Positions 33,962 through 41,684 are shown, counted from the stretch's first letter. The stretch: DNA of 64,000 bases from an uncultured Bacteriovoracaceae bacterium (GCA_950054155.1 CATLOT010000013.1:28007-92006), one strand, 5' to 3'. Translations and numbers: made by a program. The notes: generated from the letters alone by a model not told the origin.

Positions 33962-34752
33962 CTGTTATCCGAGAGAAAGGTCTTAATCTCTAACTTATTC
34001 ACAAAGTGGGAGACGATATATTCTTTTAATGAGGCATGTAAGGTATCCATTTCCTCCTGGAGGCGATGATAAAGTCCCGTGATAAGAGCACTCAGGATAA
34101 GGGCGATCAACGTGGTATCAAAGGCTAGGCCCAAAGAAGTAGAGATCAATTTCATATCCCCCTCATGAGCAACCCCCAAAGATTGACTTAGTCCTACCAC
34201 TGTCCCCATGAAACCAAGACTTGGTATAAGCCACAAGAGATAGCGAATATTACTTTGGCTCGCCTCATGAATTTCCTTTTGAAGATCACTTTGAATATTG
34301 ATCACATCAATCGTCTCTCCCATGGAGTGGGTCGCCTTAAATTTAGTAAGAGCTGAAAGGAGCACTCGAGCGACGAGAAGGCGTTTACGACTATCCTTGA
34401 GGGCAGCAATCCGCTCCTCAACTTGAGGAAGATCCATTGGAAGAAGCACATGCTTATCCTTGGTTGATAATAGTCCGAGAGAAAGCCCACTCAATTCAGC
34501 CCTCACGACCTTTCTTTGTTTCCTAATGTCAAAAAAGGCCCAAAGAGTGGAGAAGACAATCAGGCCTTGAAAGAAGCCACCGGTAAAGAAATTGCCCCCT
34601 AAAAGCATTAAGGTTCGCCCAAATAAGCTCTCTTTATCAGACAATGAATAAAAGATGATAGAGACAAAGAGCTGGTAGCCACTAGCGAGCACAAGTGCCT
34701 TAAAGTAGTGTTTTTTTAAAAGAGAACCCATCCTTAGGGACTGCTTTTTCAT
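33958..34752 (-). CDS. MotA/TolQ/ExbB-type proton channel protein
   Basis: 264 residues. Hydrophobic helices at about 17-38, 45-75, 168-190 and 203-228. The signature WLIPSLGFMGTVVGLSQSLG followed by ISTSLGLAFDTTLIALILSAL is the ExbB/TolQ/MotA core, including the Gly-Thr-Val-rich third helix and the Thr-bearing fourth helix that line the ion path. It heads the operon with the VWA protein (4-nt overlap), which supplies the matching ExbD-like helix. A strong ribosome site (AAGGAA) precedes the ATG. Function in outer-membrane energisation, motility or cell-wall work cannot be chosen from sequence. Confidence 0.85.
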   Translation of the reverse strand: MKKQSLRMGSLLKKHYFKALVLASGYQLFVSIIFYSLSDKESLFGRTLMLLGGNFFTGGFFQGLIVFSTLWAFFDIRKQRKVVRAELSGLSLGLLSTKDKHVLLPMDLPQVEERIAALKDSRKRLLVARVLLSALTKFKATHSMGETIDVINIQSDLQKEIHEASQSNIRYLLWLIPSLGFMGTVVGLSQSLGVAHEGDMKLISTSLGLAFDTTLIALILSALITGLYHRLQEEMDTLHASLKEYIVSHFVNKLEIKTFLSDNR

Positions 34753-34781
34753 AGAAATTCCTTAATCAAGAGAGCTTTCCT

Positions 34782-34787
34782 ATTATA
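34782..34787 (-). promoter_or_regulatory. Candidate -10 box of the ExbB-VWA operon
   Basis: A perfect TATAAT on the minus strand 30 bp before the ExbB-like start. No convincing -35 hexamer is present at the right distance. A 6-bp palindrome (ATTATT, 3-nt gap, AATAAT, 34820-34834) lies in the same 105-bp divergent gap. Confidence 0.35.
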
Positions 34788-34857
34788 GCGTAAATTTATT
34801 AAGCTTTATAGTTTCAAAAATTATTGCAAATAATCATATTCGCTTTAAAATAACTCT

Positions 34858-35346
34858 ATGCTTGAAATCCATGACGAAAAATACTTAGCTTATGACGAAG
34901 ATGAACTCTTTATGCCAAGAGACCTCAATTTTCTCATCGTCGATGACGAAAATGATGTCTCTGAACTTTTGGCCACGGCCCTTAAAGAGTTTGGCTTCAC
35001 CGGTAATTTTATCTTTGCTTCAAGCACGGAAGAGGCCATAAGCATTTGCAATAGAATCAACAAAGAGGAGAAGCCTCCCTTTGACTTTATTCTGTGTGAC
35101 TGGAATCTCACAGGATTAAGTGGTCTTGATCTTCTTATGATGGTGAGAAGCTATACTGTCCTTCATGACACACCCTTTGTTATGGTTACGGCCAATGACA
35201 ATGTTAGCGGAATGCTCGTGGCCACTAAGAAGGGTTGCTCAGACTATCTGGTCAAACCCTTCACCATGGAAGAGCTTCAACTTAAACTTGCCATCTCTTG
35301 GGAAAAGCATCGAAAGGCTTCTAGCGCTTCACTTAAAGAGGCATAA
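34858..35346 (+). CDS. CheY-like single-domain response regulator
   Basis: 162 residues: an N-terminal acidic extension of about 20 residues and one receiver domain. The acid pocket is VDDEND (Asp 29/30), the phosphoacceptor is Asp 81 in LCDWNLTGLSG, the switch Thr is 111 (MVTAND) and the Lys is 133 (LVKPF). There is no output domain, so it acts through protein contact, as CheY does. It could receive phosphate from the hybrid kinase 5 kb away, but nothing in the sequence shows this. Its last 70 nt overlap the 3' end of the convergent hydrolase gene. The stop is well supported by the reading frame. Confidence 0.9.
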   Translation: MLEIHDEKYLAYDEDELFMPRDLNFLIVDDENDVSELLATALKEFGFTGNFIFASSTEEAISICNRINKEEKPPFDFILCDWNLTGLSGLDLLMMVRSYTVLHDTPFVMVTANDNVSGMLVATKKGCSDYLVKPFTMEELQLKLAISWEKHRKASSASLKEA

Positions 35347-36278
35347 TTCCACTGGGGCCTTTGATCTTTATCAATAAGCAGTGCTCTTACCCCTTCAGAG
35401 AAATCACCCCCGCGATGACAGCAATAGGCATAGAAGAGGTCTCTTTTAAAAGCCTCACTTATACTAAGGCCTGGCATCTTTTGAAGTTGGTCCCAAATAA
35501 CAACCTTACTTAAAGGTGAACCTGAAAGATAAAAGCTTAAACTCTTTTGGATAAACTTATTCTCTCCCTGATAATGATGGGCCCACTCATCAAACTGACT
35601 TAATTCTTCAAAGTCTAAAAGAATCTTAAGTTCATTGTCGGTGTGATCAAAATCTTCGCAGGCCCTCTGCTCACTTTCCTCAACCTCACCTATCGGACTT
35701 AGATTGCGCGCCTTTTCCCGCAGGTTAAAGAGATCCTCAGCTCTTATACATTTATCCACAAGACCAATTTCTCGCGCCCAAAGCGCAGGCACACGCGCTC
35801 CGGTCAAGGCCATAAAGATCTGCCAGTGCCGGGGTGCCTTTTGTAAGAAGTAACTTGCACCCACATCCGGGAAGAACCCAATGATGATCTCTGGCATACT
35901 AAGAAGAGCATCATCACTAGCAATACGCTCATCACAGGCCTGAAAAATTCCCATTCCTCCGCCCATTATGATTCCATGAGCGAAGGCCTGTGTTTTTGCG
36001 CTAAATTGATGGAGCCTTTGATCAAATTCATACTCTTTTTTAAAAAAGAAGTCCCAATCGCGACCTTCCCGCACCTTTGAGACCACGTCGACCACATCTC
36101 CACCCGCACAAAAGGCCCTCTCCCCCTCAGCGAAGATGACAATCTTATCGCCTTTAAAGCGGTGAAGTTCTTCTAAACCCTGGTCGATGATGGCATCGTT
36201 AAGGACATTGAGTTTACGGGGTCTATTGAGACTAAGAAAGAGTCTCTCATTATTGGAGGCTGCGATTAAATCACTCAT
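35277..36278 (-). CDS. 3-hydroxyisobutyryl-CoA hydrolase-like (crotonase superfamily)
   Basis: 333 residues. The crotonase-fold signatures are FAEGERAFCAGGDVVDV (oxyanion loop), GIIMGGGMGIFQA and the MPEIIIGFFPDVGASYFL segment, which typifies the ECH_2/HIBCH group rather than ordinary enoyl-CoA hydratases. HIBCH hydrolyses 3-hydroxyisobutyryl-CoA in valine breakdown. No other valine-pathway gene is in view. The C-terminal part is shorter than in human HIBCH. The gene starts just after the terminator of the FKBP gene and overlaps the convergent response-regulator gene by 70 nt at the 3' end. Confidence 0.85.
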   Translation of the reverse strand: MSDLIAASNNERLFLSLNRPRKLNVLNDAIIDQGLEELHRFKGDKIVIFAEGERAFCAGGDVVDVVSKVREGRDWDFFFKKEYEFDQRLHQFSAKTQAFAHGIIMGGGMGIFQACDERIASDDALLSMPEIIIGFFPDVGASYFLQKAPRHWQIFMALTGARVPALWAREIGLVDKCIRAEDLFNLREKARNLSPIGEVEESEQRACEDFDHTDNELKILLDFEELSQFDEWAHHYQGENKFIQKSLSFYLSGSPLSKVVIWDQLQKMPGLSISEAFKRDLFYAYCCHRGGDFSEGVRALLIDKDQRPQWNYASLSEALEAFRCFSQEMASLS

Positions 36279-36295
36279 AAGGAAATCCTTCCCAT

Positions 36296-36320
36296 AAAAA
36301 AGGCCCTCATCAGAGGGCCT
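36296..36320 (-). terminator. Rho-independent terminator after the FKBP gene
   Basis: A perfect 8-bp stem AGGCCCTC/GAGGGCCT with a 4-nt loop (36301-36320), followed by five T on the minus strand. It lies 26 bp past the FKBP stop codon and 18 bp before the next gene's start. Confidence 0.9.
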
Positions 36321-36345
36321 TAGGTCACATATAAAGAAATGCGTC

Positions 36346-37035
36346 TTACTTTTTCTTTTCTTCTGCTTTTACAATCTTAAGAAGTTCAACTTCAAAGACA
36401 AGAGTAGCACCACCAGGAATTTTTGGAGGAGCACCATTTGTACCGTAAGCAAGATCAGAAGGGATCACAAGTTTAATCTTGCCACCTTCTTTTACCTTTT
36501 GAACACCTTCAGTCCATCCCTTAATCACTTGATTAAGAGGAAAAGTAACTGGCTTGCCTCTTTGAAGAGAAGAGTCAAAGATTTCACCATTGATAAGTTT
36601 ACCTTCGTAGTGAACTTCTACTGTATCCGTTGCCTTAGGCATTGCCCCTGTTCCTTCTTTGAGAACTTTATAAACGAGACCAGATTCAGTTTTTTGGGCG
36701 CCTTCTTCTTTAGCGGCCTTTGCGAGAAAGTCTTCACCTTGTTTCTTTTCAGACTCAGCTGCTTTTTCAATTCTTCCCTTGAAAAGAGCCTGAATTTTCA
36801 TACGAAATTCATCAACATTAACTTCTGCCTTTTTCCCAGCAGCGGCATCTCTAAGGCCCATAGTAACGGCAGAGATTTCCTCATCACTAAGTTTCAGGTT
36901 TTGCATTCTTTGACCCATAGTGTGGCCAACTGAATAAAATGTTTTAAGATCGTCATTGCTCAGGCTGACACGCTTTTCCTTATTACAGGAGACAAGGGCA
37001 ACAAAAGCAACAAGTAGAATTGCTGACTTTTTCAT
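36346..37035 (-). CDS. FKBP-type peptidyl-prolyl isomerase lipoprotein (FkpA/Mip-like)
   Basis: About 229 residues from the ATG at 37035 (AAGGAAGG just upstream; the longer frame starting at 37098 has none). Lipobox ALVSC gives Cys 17. The N-terminal helical dimerisation domain (about 25-115) starts with SNDDLKTFYSVGHTMGQRM. The FKBP catalytic domain (about 130-225) shows VEVHYEGKLINGEIFDSS, VIKGWTEGVQ and PSDLAYG, the residues lining the proline pocket. Such proteins are periplasmic or surface chaperones that help fold outer-membrane proteins. A terminator follows. The 73-bp gap upstream separates it from another lipoprotein gene. Confidence 0.95.
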   Translation of the reverse strand: MKKSAILLVAFVALVSCNKEKRVSLSNDDLKTFYSVGHTMGQRMQNLKLSDEEISAVTMGLRDAAAGKKAEVNVDEFRMKIQALFKGRIEKAAESEKKQGEDFLAKAAKEEGAQKTESGLVYKVLKEGTGAMPKATDTVEVHYEGKLINGEIFDSSLQRGKPVTFPLNQVIKGWTEGVQKVKEGGKIKLVIPSDLAYGTNGAPPKIPGGATLVFEVELLKIVKAEEKKK

Positions 37036-37108
37036 AAACCTTCCTTTTTGGTTTCTTGATATTATCAATAGGTTACCTAGAAGAAGTTGGGTAATCAACC
37101 CCTAAACA

Positions 37109-37750
37109 CTAGAATTCATTGACGCTTGGAAGAAGCAGTGCCCAGTCCTTAGGGCCAAGCCTTGGACCAGCCCCCCCTAATTGAAACCAGTTCTTCTTCC
37201 AGCCCTGCCAAAATTGGGAGTGATTTTCAACGTCACGAAAAAGGGGTTCATCGGGTGAAATGACCATGAGAGGCTCCACTCGGATGAGCCCTTTAACAAA
37301 ATTATCGTGTAAGAAACGGGTGCGCTTCTTAAGCTTTGGCGTCATATTCTCTTTAAAGAGTTCGCAGTCTAGCCTATTGCGACAAAGGACTGTGAGTGGA
37401 AGATTGAGGGCCCTAATATTATCAAAGAGTGTGTAGAGCTCAGGCAAAATTTGACCATGCAACTTGGCAAGCTCTGGTGTCGACCACTGAGTTGTCTCGT
37501 CATAAATATAGAGATGGCGGCTATCGAGAACAACTTCCTTTCCTTGGTAGCGCCCAGGCTTAGAAAAGCGTAATTCGAGAAGAGCTATGCGAAGACCTTG
37601 CTTCGTTTGCAGCACTCCTTGCTTGGCGTCCTCAAGTTTTTGAGTTTCATTTTTTGCGTTGGTATCAACCTTGATAACCTCAGCCCTACGATCAAGGTGA
37701 GAACAGGAACAAAGGCAAAAGAGGATTAGTAAACTAGAAACCAGCTTCAT
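37109..37750 (-). CDS. Lipoprotein of unknown function
   Basis: 213 residues. Signal sequence with a Cys-rich lipobox (CLCSC, Cys 16) followed by Ser at +2. The mature part has no recognised domain; residues about 55-110 look alpha/beta (LRIALLELRFSKPGRY, LDSRHLYIYDE) and the C-terminal third contains several Trp (FWQGWKKNWFQLG). It overlaps rnhA by 17 nt and is thus co-transcribed with it. Confidence 0.6.
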   Translation of the reverse strand: MKLVSSLLILFCLCSCSHLDRRAEVIKVDTNAKNETQKLEDAKQGVLQTKQGLRIALLELRFSKPGRYQGKEVVLDSRHLYIYDETTQWSTPELAKLHGQILPELYTLFDNIRALNLPLTVLCRNRLDCELFKENMTPKLKKRTRFLHDNFVKGLIRVEPLMVISPDEPLFRDVENHSQFWQGWKKNWFQLGGAGPRLGPKDWALLLPSVNEF

Positions 37751-38426
37751 CTAAGGCCTTATTTGCCAGTTGGTCACAGTGCTCATTTTGAGGGTGACCT
37801 GCATGTCCCTTAACCCAGTGAAGCTTAAGCTCACTAAATTGAGCGGCGAGATGATCAAGCTCTTGCCAGTACTCAACATTCTCGGGCACTTTCTTGTCGG
37901 CCTTCTTCCAACCACGCTTCTTCCAGCCACTCACCCATTTGGTAAGACCATCTACAACGTATTTAGAATCACTGTAGAGAATGACCCTTTGGCCATCTTC
38001 ATAGAGGCCCTCATTCAGAAGAAATTTTAAAACTTCAATAGCTCCTTGAAGCTCCATGCGATTATTGGTGGTCTGAACTTCAACACCACTGCCTTCAAAG
38101 ATAACTTCCTCATTGGGGCGTTGAATGACGGAGCCCCATGCTCCCGGACCGGGGTTACCCCGACAGGCCCCATCACTGAAACCAAACCAGTCGTAACGCT
38201 CTTTAAACTTTGGGTCGAGAGAGAACTCTCCTCCAGAAGAATCCTCTGCGCTGGCCTCAATTGAGACGAGTTCCTCAAGCAAAGTCTCCAAGGCTCCCTG
38301 AGCCTTTGAATTCCCGGCAAAGAGGCCTTTCATTTTCTCGAGGCTCTTTTTCAATTGTTTTTTTTGAGCGACACTTATGCGCAAGGTCATTCCTTTCTTA
38401 AAGGGGCAAAAAGTCGAAGCTATCAT
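37734..38426 (-). CDS. rnhA: Ribonuclease HI with N-terminal extension
   Basis: 230 residues. RNase HI cuts the RNA strand of RNA/DNA hybrids. The four catalytic acids are present: FSDGACRGNPGPGAWG (Asp), NNRMELQGA (Glu), YSDSKYVVDG (Asp) and NEHCDQLANKA (Asp), and the handle region GWKKRGWKKADKK with HWVKGHAGHPQNE is intact. The domain normally takes about 150 residues. The extra 65-80 residues at the N-terminus are basic and helical (QKKQLKKSLEKMKG) and could help bind substrate. Start 38426 or 38390 is uncertain; the second has AAAGGA almost touching the ATG. Divergent from the PTPS gene across only 39 bp. Confidence 0.9.
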   Translation of the reverse strand: MIASTFCPFKKGMTLRISVAQKKQLKKSLEKMKGLFAGNSKAQGALETLLEELVSIEASAEDSSGGEFSLDPKFKERYDWFGFSDGACRGNPGPGAWGSVIQRPNEEVIFEGSGVEVQTTNNRMELQGAIEVLKFLLNEGLYEDGQRVILYSDSKYVVDGLTKWVSGWKKRGWKKADKKVPENVEYWQELDHLAAQFSELKLHWVKGHAGHPQNEHCDQLANKALDEAGF

Positions 38427-38440
38427 AGACTAAGTCCGAT

Positions 38441-38468
38441 CATTTGAATAGAATCTTTTATTCAAATG
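38441..38468 (+). promoter_or_regulatory. Perfect 10-bp inverted repeat covering the PTPS start codon
   Basis: CATTTGAATA (38441-38450) and TATTCAAATG (38459-38468) are exact inverse complements with an 8-nt spacer, and the second arm contains the ATG at 38466. It could be an operator for both divergent genes or an mRNA hairpin that blocks initiation. The PTPS gene has no recognisable ribosome site. Confidence 0.5.
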
Positions 38469-38975
38469 AGCTCAGTCAACGAGGAACAATTGCAGTACTC
38501 AATCAAAGTTTATAAGCAGTATTTTAATTTTGCTTCATCACATTTTCTCATCTTTAAAGACGGTACCCGTGAACCTTTACATGGTCACAACTATCGTGTC
38601 CAACTCAAAGGTGAAGCCTGTGAACTCGATGCGGATATGGTTTTTGACTTTCTTGATATCAAACCTATTGTAAGAGAAGTCTGTGATTCCCTTGATCACA
38701 AGCTCCTTCTTCCTGGGGAAAATAAGCTTCTCCAAATTGAAAAAAGAGAGACCTCACTCCATGTGCAAACACCGGATGGTGACCAATTTGTCTTTCCTGA
38801 AAAAGATGTTCTTATTCTGCCACTCCCTAATACAAGTGCAGAGAGACTGGCCATTTACCTGGCCCACGAAATCCATGGCCTGGTCAGAGAGCGCTTTAAC
38901 TTTAGTTTTCCAAAACTTGAAATTGAAGTAGAAGAAACTCCCGGTCAGTGTGCCGTTTATCAATTTGAAGCCTAA
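38466..38975 (+). CDS. 6-pyruvoyltetrahydropterin synthase/QueD family, PTPS-III-like
   Basis: 169 residues. COG0720 enzymes act on dihydroneopterin triphosphate. The zinc ligands are His in FASSHFL and both His of LHGHNY (about 40-45), and the later SLDHKLLL and PNTSAERLA segments are family-typical. In QueD a catalytic Cys precedes HGH (CxxxHGH). Here that segment is GTREPLHGHNY, with no Cys and a Glu three residues before HGH. Glu in place of Cys marks the PTPS-III type, which makes 6-hydroxymethyl-dihydropterin for folate, bypassing FolB. A folate role is thus more likely than queuosine (inference). Next gene starts 21 bp later. Confidence 0.75.
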   Translation: MSSVNEEQLQYSIKVYKQYFNFASSHFLIFKDGTREPLHGHNYRVQLKGEACELDADMVFDFLDIKPIVREVCDSLDHKLLLPGENKLLQIEKRETSLHVQTPDGDQFVFPEKDVLILPLPNTSAERLAIYLAHEIHGLVRERFNFSFPKLEIEVEETPGQCAVYQFEA

Positions 38976-38996
38976 TTTAATAAGGATCACAGCATA

Positions 38997-39677
38997 ATGA
39001 ATTTTCTAGAAGTAAAACCTGGCACTAGCGTAGAGGGCGACACTATTAAAGCCTATCGTAGTGAGAAGAAAGCTCCGACCTACACCTACATCATGGCCGG
39101 GGTCCATGGAGATGAAGTTGAAGGAGTCTATGTTCTGGACGAGCTCTTTAAGTGGCTTCAAAGCGTTGATGAAACCCCCTGCAGCTACATCATTATTCCC
39201 ATCCTCAATGTCGACGGTTACCGTGCGGGCACCAGAGTTAATAGCCATGGCGTCGATCTTAATCGCAACTACCCTACGGATAGCTGGACAAGTGATGTGC
39301 GCGAACCTAAGTATCATCCGGGAAGTGCCCCCCTTAGTGAGCCAGAAAATAAGTTCCTTGATAAACTCTTTAATAAATACCCACCTCACTTTATTCTCAC
39401 CCTTCACTCTTGGAAGCCCATTGTGAATTTTAACGGTGACTGTGAAGAGGCGGCCGAATTTATCGCCAAGTATAATGGCTATAAAGTTGCCGGGGATATC
39501 GGATACCCCACACCAGGAAGCCTTGGTGAGTACGCTCCGACCAAATTCAATAGCCCCGTGATCACTTTTGAGTGTCCGGTGCTCGCTGAAGGGAAGAACT
39601 TAAAAGAAATTTGGGAAGAGAATGAGGAAGGTTTAAAGAACTTTCTTCTAAGCCCTTACGTAGCCCCTAAGAACTAG
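38997..39677 (+). CDS. M14-family zinc carboxypeptidase, MpaA-like
   Basis: 226 residues, no signal peptide, so probably cytosolic. The zinc site is GVHGDEVEG (HxxE) with the second His in LTLHSW. The substrate-binding NRNYP motif (VDLNRNYPTDS) and the catalytic Glu in TFECP are present. Short single-domain M14 peptidases of this kind include MpaA, which cuts the gamma-D-Glu-diaminopimelate bond of muropeptides during wall recycling. This substrate is inferred from family and size. AAGGATC before the ATG is a good ribosome site, and the gene is followed by a strong terminator. Confidence 0.85.
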   Translation: MNFLEVKPGTSVEGDTIKAYRSEKKAPTYTYIMAGVHGDEVEGVYVLDELFKWLQSVDETPCSYIIIPILNVDGYRAGTRVNSHGVDLNRNYPTDSWTSDVREPKYHPGSAPLSEPENKFLDKLFNKYPPHFILTLHSWKPIVNFNGDCEEAAEFIAKYNGYKVAGDIGYPTPGSLGEYAPTKFNSPVITFECPVLAEGKNLKEIWEENEEGLKNFLLSPYVAPKN

Positions 39678-39703
39678 GGGTCCTCCACCTTAAAAAAAAG
39701 CCC

Positions 39704-39737
39704 AAAAAAAAGGAGCTTCATCGAGCTCCTTTTTTTA
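39704..39737. terminator. Bidirectional Rho-independent terminator
   Basis: Stem AGGAGCT/AGCTCCT (39711-39730, 6-nt loop) is preceded by seven A and followed by seven T. It therefore works for both the convergent M14 gene and the ferredoxin gene. Confidence 0.9.
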
Positions 39738-39756
39738 TGCATAAAGTTTCTTAACG

Positions 39757-40593
39757 TTATTTATTAAACTTGATGACCTCAACAGGACAGGCCTCTGCAG
39801 CTTCTTGGATAAGAAGTCCATTATCAAGAGGGGCCTCAGGTCTAATAAGACAAGTATCATCTGTCACTTCAAAGACTTCAGGATAAATGGCCTCACAAGC
39901 ATTACAAACAATACAGCCTGGATCGATCCATACTTTAGAAACAGTAAAGTTCTCCTGTGCCTCTGCTCCTGCTCCACCGGCTGCAGCGAAGTCACCCGCA
40001 AATTCAGGGTTCGTGGCAATCTTAAGGGCCTTAGCACTCTCTGGCATTGGCTCAGCAATAAAGCTTCTTTGAACAGTCGCGTAGAGTGGTTTTCCCGGTG
40101 CTGCAGGAAGAGCTTCTTCAAAAGTCTTCACTGTTTCACGGGCCTGTGAAAGTTGCTCAAGAAATTTCTTTCCTTTAAACATAAAGGACTGAGTGAGGTT
40201 ATCACTTGTTGAAATAAGCTCTACTTCTACTGAAGCTTCTTCAATTCCTTGCGCCTCAAGAAGCTTCTTCATTCCGGCACCCATATAAGAGTCACGAGCA
40301 AAGTCGCTTGAGCCAGCGCTAAACTTCTTGCTGACTTCAACTTGAGTAGGACTTCCAAAGGGATTAAAAAGACGAACCTTAACGATATCAAATTTTCCTG
40401 GCTCACGAGCGGCATTCCAGCTAAAAGAAAACGCGAAGCCATGATCACCAAACTCTGATTTAAGAATTTCAAGACGAGGTCTTGCAAAGAGGAAGTGAAA
40501 GCTTCCTGACAAGAGACTTACAGCTCCCACTGTAATAACAAGTCCGATGGCCAAAAGTCCTGCAATTCCCATTGCAATTAACGTTGTATTCAC
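39757..40593 (-). CDS. Membrane-anchored single-cluster ferredoxin-like protein
   Basis: 278 residues from a GTG with GGGAG upstream. An N-terminal hydrophobic helix (about 5-30) anchors it, probably with the rest in the cytoplasm. The middle (about 35-200) is unrecognised and beta-rich; its disordered part carries Ala/Gly. The C-terminal 60 residues are a ferredoxin with CIVCNAC (CxxCxxC) and a distant CP, ligands for one [4Fe-4S] cluster, as in the monocluster ferredoxins whose consensus has DxxxCIxCxxC. It has its own promoter and terminator. An electron-transfer partner is not visible. Confidence 0.75.
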   Translation of the reverse strand: MNTTLIAMGIAGLLAIGLVITVGAVSLLSGSFHFLFARPRLEILKSEFGDHGFAFSFSWNAAREPGKFDIVKVRLFNPFGSPTQVEVSKKFSAGSSDFARDSYMGAGMKKLLEAQGIEEASVEVELISTSDNLTQSFMFKGKKFLEQLSQARETVKTFEEALPAAPGKPLYATVQRSFIAEPMPESAKALKIATNPEFAGDFAAAGGAGAEAQENFTVSKVWIDPGCIVCNACEAIYPEVFEVTDDTCLIRPEAPLDNGLLIQEAAEACPVEVIKFNK

Positions 40594-40631
40594 TCAGGTT
40601 CTCCCGATTCATTTAATTTTAAGTATAACTA

Positions 40632-40660
40632 TTTATAGGGTATTCCACTCAAATAGCCAA
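40632..40660 (-). promoter_or_regulatory. Sigma-70-like promoter of the ferredoxin gene
   Basis: On the minus strand: TTGGCT (40655-40660), 17-bp spacer, TATAAA (40632-40637), 39 bp before the GTG at 40593. Confidence 0.6.
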
Positions 40661-40688
40661 GTATTTCAAGATGTTAAACTGACTTTAT

Positions 40689-41684
40689 TCAACTTTCAAC
40701 AAGACTTACTGAGACTTTTAAATAAGGGGCACCCCCTTCATTTTCAATGACACCTAGGCCTAAAAGAGTCCCCTCCCGACTGTAGACCCAGCCCAAGGAC
40801 TGCCAATCTTCAGGAATCTGATCGTCTTTAAGAGCATCATTTAAAAAGAGAAATTGTCCTTGTCTAAACTTTGTAGCATTGGCGTCTTCGAGAATAAGCG
40901 AGGGAAGCTTCCAAAGCTTATCAGGCCGCTTGAGGCCTTCACGCACCTTAGCCCCTAGGGCCTCACTATCATCAAGCTCAGAGAGCTTAATACAGTCCTT
41001 TACTTCAATATCTCCCCAATGGGTACGAATGAGAGAGGTCAGGTGACCAAAATATCCCATCTGGTGCGCTACATCCGACCAAAGTCCTCGTATATAAGTG
41101 CCGCTACTAACCTGACAAAGAAAACGATACTGCTGATCTTCGCTCTTGAGGAACTCGCAGCGATGAACAAAGCGGCGAACAGGCTCCTTATCAATAAAGT
41201 GTCCCTCTCGCGCCCACTCGTAAAGAGGTCTTCCCTGATGCTTAACTGCACTAAAGTAAGGAGGCCTTTGAAGATACTCCCCCTCAAAGCTTTTAAGCGC
41301 GTGAGAAATATCTTCCTCACCAACTTCAAGCTCCTCACTTTCCTTTAAAAGCGCGCCATCACAATCACCGGTATCCGTAGAAAACTTAAGAGAGCCCACC
41401 CCTTCATAGACTTTGACCATGTCCTCTTGAAAGAACTTCATCAACTTCAAAGCTTTACCCGTGCCGACAAGGAGCACTCCTTCAGCAAAGGGATCAAGAG
41501 TTCCAAAATGACCTATTTTTAATTTGCGTCTGCCCTTTCCTTTTCCAAGAATAGAAAAGAGGGAGCGCTTAAGCGCACGGATACAATCGAAGGAACTTAT
41601 CCCTCGCGGCTTATAGACTGCTAGAATATAGGGAGAATTATCAAAGGGTAGCCCACCCGTCGACTCCTTAGGAGTCGCCGTCAT
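40689..41684 (-). CDS. truB: tRNA pseudouridine-55 synthase
   Basis: 331 residues. TruB makes pseudouridine 55 in the T-loop. The catalytic Asp is in HFGTLDPFAEGVLLVGTGKALK, and the motifs YEGVGSLKFSTDTGDCDG, QRPPYFSAVKHQGRPLYEWAR and GTYIRGLWSD are all present. The C-terminal extension beyond about 240 is longer than minimal and carries the PUA-like region. It overlaps the rbfA stop by 17 nt and is the last gene of the rimP-nusA-infB-rbfA-truB operon. No clear terminator follows in the 95-bp gap. Confidence 0.95.
   Translation of the reverse strand: MTATPKESTGGLPFDNSPYILAVYKPRGISSFDCIRALKRSLFSILGKGKGRRKLKIGHFGTLDPFAEGVLLVGTGKALKLMKFFQEDMVKVYEGVGSLKFSTDTGDCDGALLKESEELEVGEEDISHALKSFEGEYLQRPPYFSAVKHQGRPLYEWAREGHFIDKEPVRRFVHRCEFLKSEDQQYRFLCQVSSGTYIRGLWSDVAHQMGYFGHLTSLIRTHWGDIEVKDCIKLSELDDSEALGAKVREGLKRPDKLWKLPSLILEDANATKFRQGQFLFLNDALKDDQIPEDWQSLGWVYSREGTLLGLGVIENEGGAPYLKVSVSLVES

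Noticed and set aside
33044..34752. Zorya-type anti-phage system
   Set aside because: ZorA-like channel features are shared by all ExbB/MotA proteins, there is no OmpA-type ZorB domain and no Zorya helicase or nuclease gene nearby.
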